The notes under the pieces: model-generated
What the model saw: only the letters and a program-made list of their open reading frames with translations
What the model was told of the DNA's origin: nothing
The model's database searches: none
Part shown: positions 58,806 to 64,000 of the stretch, in pieces
How the letters are laid out: each line of letters opens with the position of its first letter
Position numbering within the stretch: position 1 is the stretch's first letter
Program-made: the position numbers and the translations under genes
Source of the DNA: Eucommia ulmoides
Lineage: Eukaryota; Streptophyta; Magnoliopsida; Garryales; Eucommiaceae
Length of the DNA: 64,000 nucleotides
Assembly (NCBI GenBank): GCA_016647705.1
Contig: CM028327.1
Location: forward strand, 7,635,726-7,699,725
Direction of reading: 5' to 3'

Positions 58806-59100
58806 GTTTTTTGCCATTTCCAATCCTGAAGTTTTAGAAAAATCTCACTTTAGCATTTGTCACAGAATATCAAAATCGTGCCAAGTGAGTATTCCGTTAT
58901 TTTTTATGATAAAAGGCACTCACACGAGTAATTTCGTGTTTGACACGTAGTTGACTTTTGTCATAAAAAAATATTGAAATTATCGATTTGGACTGACTTG
59001 ATACAATTTGGATGATTGAGGGTTTGATATTTTTAAATTGAAAATCTAGGGGCTAAAGTGATTTTTTTAAAAAAAAAATTAGGGGTGCAAAGTACAAAAA
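58806..59100. mobile_element. MITE family A copy 5
   Basis: The right end is clear (GGGGTGCAAAGTACAAAAAC, preceded by GGGGCTAAAGTGATT). The left end is diverged (TTGCCATTTCCAATCCTGAAG). Inside are TTTGACACGTAGTTGACTTT and GACTTGATACAATTTGGAT. It lies about 260 bp downstream of the ERF stop codon. Confidence 0.6.
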
Positions 59101-59888
59101 CCTCTTATATAGATTAATGAATTTATTTAAAAAAATCATTAAAAACACTTAATTTTTCACAAATGTCTAATTATACACTAATTAAATTGAATGTGGAGTC
59201 CAATTGGATATTTTTTGGAGTGGCAATAGTGGTTTTCTTTAACTAAAAGCCAAAAATTGAGACTTTCTTCTTAAAGAAGATATAGTTCATCCAAATGCAT
59301 GTCTATCTATATTTGTGCTTCTCACATATAATTATGTAAATATACTTTTCTCCCTCAAATTTGTCTGTTTTTGCAATTTACTCCCTCAAGTAGGTATAGT
59401 TCTTAAAAACAATCCGACTCTAGTGAACATTAATTTTTATCCCAGAAAGACCGTTTATTATATAGTCCTTACAAGTCACTAAACCGTTATCCCCGATGCA
59501 CATGTTATTTACAAAAACTAGTAATTCTCTTTCAATACACAATCAACTGTTACTTCTTCAAAAATTATAATCAAACCACCTATTAGAAAATTAAACGACA
59601 ACAAAAAAATATTGATTGTAAACGTTAACAAGTGATTTAATTTCTAAAAAAAAAAAAGGATAATTTAATTTTTGTTTCATTTTCTTCAATTTGATATCCA
59701 TATAGGATATTTAAGTTCAATATTTTTCTATCTGGCAAACGTTCATCGCATAGGATTGAATATCATTACCATATGTTGTTTAATACCAATTAGTTAACCT
59801 TCACTATACAAGTAACACATGTTACTTAATACGAAATAGTTAGTGAGAATTAAAAGTGAAATTGTAAATCACAAATACTATTTATATA
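59101..59888. other. AT-rich intergenic, nothing seen
   Basis: No coding frame or repeat family was recognised. Confidence 0.4.
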
Positions 59889-60714
59889 CTCAGAAACTTA
59901 ATAGGTTTAATTGGCTCTCAAACGATACCTTGAAAGAGGAGGATTGTCCTAGGTTTTATATATAGCTCAGGATCAGATAACATAAGCGATATAAGATTCA
60001 ACACACCCCCTCACATGCATAGTGGACTTTGCCAAACTACTGTGAACCGGGGGGGGAGGGGGGGGTCCAACATTAATGTCAAATTTAACACGCCGTCTCA
60101 CGCCCAAGGTGGATTTTGACAAACCATAACAAACGGATATCGGGGGACCTAGGAGTTAACACACACAACATAAAACAAAAAGTTTGACTCTGATAGCATG
60201 TAGAAACCTAATATGTCTAACTTAGTCTCAAACGGCGTCTTGAAAGAGGATATTGCCCTTTTCTTTTTATATAGCTCATGATTAGATAACACAAGTAATA
60301 TGGGATTCAACATGCCTCATCATGCGCATGGTGGATTTTGCTAAACTTCTGTGAACAGATATATGGGGAGCCCAACATCGTTGTGTGATTCAACATGTCC
60401 TCTCACACTCAGGGTGACTTTTGCCAAACTATTAGGAACAAATATCTGGAGGTCCCAACATCGTTGTGTGACTCAACATACCCTTTCACGTGCAAGGTAG
60501 ACTTTGTCGAACCATTGCAAACGAATATCGGAAGGTCCAACATTGATGTGTGATTCAACAAGCCCAACATCAGACAAAAGACATGTCATGTCTTAGATAC
60601 CATGTCGAAACTCAATGGCCTAACTAACTATCAAAAGACACCTTGTAAGACATGGATTGTCCGAGGTTTTATATATATAGCTCAAAATCAAATAACACAA
60701 TGTGGGATTCAACA
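59889..60714 (-). mobile_element. Tandem TRIM array: three LTRs, two internal regions
   Basis: A fossil terminal-repeat retrotransposon in miniature. Three LTRs of about 112-115 bp lie at about 59889-60003, 60199-60312 and 60603-60714. On the minus strand each begins TGTTGAATCC or a close variant and ends near GGTTTCTACA or GAGTTTCGACA. Next to the LTR ends, TGCTATCAGAGTC and TGGTATCTAAGAC resemble the initiator-Met tRNA primer site. The internal regions (about 195 and 290 bp) have no coding capacity. Sharing of LTRs in an LTR-int-LTR-int-LTR chain is known for TRIMs. The copies differ from one another, so it is old. Same family as 4655-5113. Confidence 0.65.
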
Positions 60715-61747
60715 ATATATGAAATGAGCATTCATTGTCAGACGCTTCTGACATTTGGTTCACCTAGAAATTAGTATGACAATTTTTAATGCAAAACATT
60801 AAAATATGTCTACTACTATTGACATTAGTAGTGAACATTCACGTGAAAGGTTAAATCATGTATGCTAGTTTTTTATGGCAATATTCAACATTAAAATGTA
60901 AATCATGACTACTATTGGGTGAACAATCACAATCTAAAAATACCATAACCGAAAACTTCCTAAATTATGTGCTAATAAAAGAAAATGACAATACAATCTT
61001 ATTCTCACGAAGCTTCACCAAAGAGGACCTAAAATTAAGTTACGTTTAACAAAAAATAATAATATAACTAAAAATGAACCGTGGATAATTTTCTAAACTT
61101 TCTTTATGTAGAGGATAAAATATTAAAAATCCCCCTCCCCTAATAAAACTATGCAGGTTTTTATCAGGTGTAAAATGGAAACCAATATAACGAACACTTT
61201 AGGTAACGTTTAGTGTTTTTGTTTTCAGATATTTGTTTTTGTTCTCTATGAATAATTTTATTATGTCCTCAAATTTTTGTAAAAAAAAAGAAAAAAAGTA
61301 ATTTTTTTATTCGCTTATTTATGTTTCCGTTTCCACTTTTTAGGAAATAAAAACACTAAACCACTTGGTAATACCCTTTTAATTTATTTTTTAAATAATT
61401 TCTTTTGATAGTGTAGAGATAACATCTTATTTTAAATTAACGCTTCATCAGGAAAAAAAAAAAAAAAAAAAAAAAGGAAAAGAGATCCTAATTTATCGAT
61501 CTTTTATAATATAAAAATCGAAAAAAAAAAAAACGAAAAACAATTTTTTATTTAAATAATAATTTTTTTCAGAAGTATTAATAATTAGGAGGGAGAGGGG
61601 GGGGGGGGGTAATAGTTTGCTGCTGGCAAAAGCAGAGACAATATATTGTAGGAGCAGTTCATAAATAAATAAGGGGAAGGGCTGTCTGTAGCCCTGAAAA
61701 AAAGCCTAAACCCTTTACCCTAAACCCAACCCCCCTACCCAAGTGTA

Positions 61748-61800
<53 letters not shown>

Positions 61801-62402
61801 AAAAAATAATTTAACAAAAAATATTTTTGTATTAAAGAAAATTATATATATAAAATAAAAAATAATTTAACAGAATATTTTTGTATAAAAGAAAATTATA
61901 AATGTATTTGTTAGCGTAGAGATATTTTTTTATTTATTTTTGGTGGTGAGTGTAGAGATAATAGCTTAATGTTTCCTTCTAAATGATCTCTAAATACAAA
62001 TATATATATATATATATATATATTCGGGGGAGTGATCCTACTCCATCTATCTGCATCTATTTTTCATAGTATTAAAAGAAAACCTATTTTTTAACTTTTC
62101 AAAAGGAAAAAAAAATACTTTAAAACCACAATTTTTATGTTTTCATTAATTTTTTTAAATGAAAATCTAACGCTATTTTTAAAATTAATTATTTCTTTTT
62201 TGTTTTTAAAACTTCAACAGTACCTCGGCTATGTGTATGTATGTATGTGTGTGTATATATATGTGTGTGTACACACACATACATATATTGTATCAAATCT
62301 AAACAAAAACAAAAACACTAACATAGTGGCACCAAAGATCAAAAGTTAAATGCCCAAGACATGCAATAGAAGGGAATTTTTTGCATTTCATATATAAAAC
62401 CA
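60715..62402. other. AT-rich intergenic with long microsatellites
   Basis: Contains poly-A tracts, a G run near 61599, a long TA run (about 61750-61797), another near 62000 and a TG/CA-rich stretch near 62235-62285. One block (ATTTAACAAAAAATATTTTTGTAT) is duplicated at about 61810 and 61867. No gene was seen. Confidence 0.5.
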
Positions 62403-64000
62403 GGGTTAATTATACTTTACCCCTTGGGCAGACCATTTTACATTAAACCCCCTATGATATCGACGTCACCACTTACCTCCCGCGGTGATTGTGAACTAAA
62501 ATGCAACGGTTAAAATTTAGGATAATTGGGTCATTTCACTTTGAAATTAAGAGTAATTTTGTCATTTCATTCTTATTAATTTAATGGGATCAATTTGAAT
62601 ATTTTGTTAAACTTACGGAGTCAAAATGTTTTTCCTTCTTCATCATCTTCACAACCCCATCTCCGGTCAAGTGTGGTAAAGTGTTTTCCATTTTTAATAC
62701 ACAAAACATTCTCTCTCTCTAAAATCTCCATTTCTAATCTCGATCGCTTTCACTTCAATGACCTCTCAAATAATTGATGACTACAAGGTGATGAAAACCC
62801 AGATGAAACCCAAGTGAAGCCATTGATGAAAACTCAGATCTAGGTTTTTATCTTTGTTTTCTTCTTTGTTCGTTTTGATATTTCATCAATTCAGACTCGA
62901 AAGATTAGAAATTGGTTGAGATGAGAGAGTGGGGAGCGGCGCCATCTCTATCTTCCTGTTCTCCTCACCGGCGCCACCTCCTCTGTTTGGGTGCGTCTAG
63001 AGAGAGAGAAATTGGTTGATAATCTTTTGTTTGCTTGTACTGGAGTAGAATAAGGATGCTTTTCTTTCATTTTGGGATGATGGGTGAATTATTGAAGGTA
63101 GATTATTGGTGAAGAAGAGCATCCATGAGCAGTAAGATACCTCTAAACTTAGGCTTTGCTCGATGAATCCATTCTTATGTTCATTGCTAAACATTATAGC
63201 AAAAGAAGTAAAAGAACTCAAAGCAAACCCAGAGATGGGGTTGGGGTTGGGGTTGGGTTGGGTGGGGTGGGGTTGAGTGGGAGATGCCCATCCCCTGTTC
63301 ATGAGGCCAAGAGAAATAGATACAAAATTGAACTGTGGAGGTCAATTGTGTGTGTGAAGAAACAAAATTAGATCGGATTGCAAATGATTAAAGAAAGAAC
63401 CTTAGATTAGAGACGAAAACGAAATCAGCTTCAAGAATTCGATTCATGATCTCGAGAATTCTACTTGCACATTGTTTGAATAACAGGTTGTAGCGATAGG
63501 GTAAATTTTTTTGGAATTTCATGGAGTTCCCATCAGAAGGATTGATAAACAATACTTCCTATTCAATGGTTGAATCTATTTTCTATGGGTGGTTAAATTG
63601 ATACCTTGTGTAGTTGTTTTTCAAGATCAACTATAAAGTTCACCCTCGAGAAGGTGGATTGGTGTTGGTTTGGAAGTCAAGTGGACTAGTGGTGGTTCAG
63701 CCGTGAGAAGAAGTGGACTGGTGGTTTCATCGTCGATCTGGGTTTGTGGTGTGGGTAGTGTGGTGGCGGCCGTCGAAAAAGCCGAAGAGAGAGAGAGAGT
63801 TCACCGGCGATAGAGTTCACCGGAAAGAGAGAGAGAGAGAGTGTTCATGGGAAAAAGCTGAAACAAAAAATACACAATAACTCCTTAATTTTTTGAATAT
63901 ATAAAAACAGTCATCCATAAAATGTTTTGAGGGTATAAATATCATTTAACAAGATTTAATAGATTTTTGTTGACTTTTACTCGTTGACCGTTACATTTAA
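62403..64000. mobile_element. Left end and body of an inverted-repeat element, right end outside the window
   Basis: A left tip GGGTTAATTATACTTTACCC is followed by AAATGCAACGGTTAAAATTT. Near the window end, read backwards, AAATGTAACGGTCAACGAGT and a similar AT-rich stretch mirror it. So two inverted arms appear, with the far tip beyond 64000. The body (about 62630-63850) is more GC-rich, with GA microsatellites and GGTTGGGGTTGGGTTGGG (about 63240). It may be captured host sequence in a MULE-like element. No convincing coding frame was seen. Confidence 0.4.

Noticed and set aside
61739-61797. Long TA run as a possible origin or matrix-attachment site
   Set aside because: TA microsatellites are abundant in this window and no supporting motif was seen.

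Overview
This is nuclear DNA of a flowering plant, most likely a eudicot. It is AT-rich, rich in microsatellites and crowded with plant-type transposable elements. It holds three intact host genes. Numbers, ages and identities below come from reading the sequence by eye; no database search or alignment program was run.

Host genes. (1) A single-exon CC-type glutaredoxin at 2070-2381 (+), closest in my memory to Arabidopsis GRXS2. (2) A complete 12-exon TONNEAU2/FASS gene at 3813-11554 (-), a PP2A regulatory subunit B'' that organises the preprophase band. Its twelve exons join in one frame to give 477 residues. (3) A single-exon AP2/ERF transcription factor at 57570-58547 (+), a PUCHI/FRIZZY PANICLE-type meristem regulator. 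From memory, the Arabidopsis counterparts are At5g18600, At5g18580 and At5g18560, so the window looks like a conserved block of ancestral gene order. The two genes I expect between them (a kelch-repeat gene and the ObgC GTPase) are not seen.

Transposon block, about 46 kb between TON2 and the ERF gene. At 11960-22912 lies a large Mutator-like element with very long, repeat-filled inverted arms. It carries a decayed MuDR-type transposase on the minus strand and a convergent set of unknown ORFs on the plus strand, a layout like maize MuDR. Its left arm holds a 655-bp solo LTR with a perfect 5-bp target duplication. Its right arm holds a second, 2.6-kb Mutator-like element (18318-20922) that captured a piece of the Golgi-tether gene COG2 and carries a striking array of about 25 GTTAAC palindromes. 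At 23755-30605 is a Ty3/gypsy (Del/Tekay-like) LTR remnant split by a candidate Helitron (24141-29224) with helicase fragments. At 30766-36079 is a decayed Ty1/copia element with paired 165-bp LTRs. From 36.1 to 45.2 kb there is AT-rich sequence with MITEs, minisatellites and one GC-richer, G-box-bearing island. At 45941-56061 is a decayed Ty3/gypsy Tat-lineage element with an extra antisense-strand ORF region.

After the ERF gene come a MITE, a tandem TRIM array (59889-60714), long AT microsatellites, and from 62403 to the window end one arm and body of another inverted-repeat element whose far end is outside the window. TON2 introns also hold MITEs and TRIM pieces.

No tRNA, rRNA or CRISPR array was recognised.
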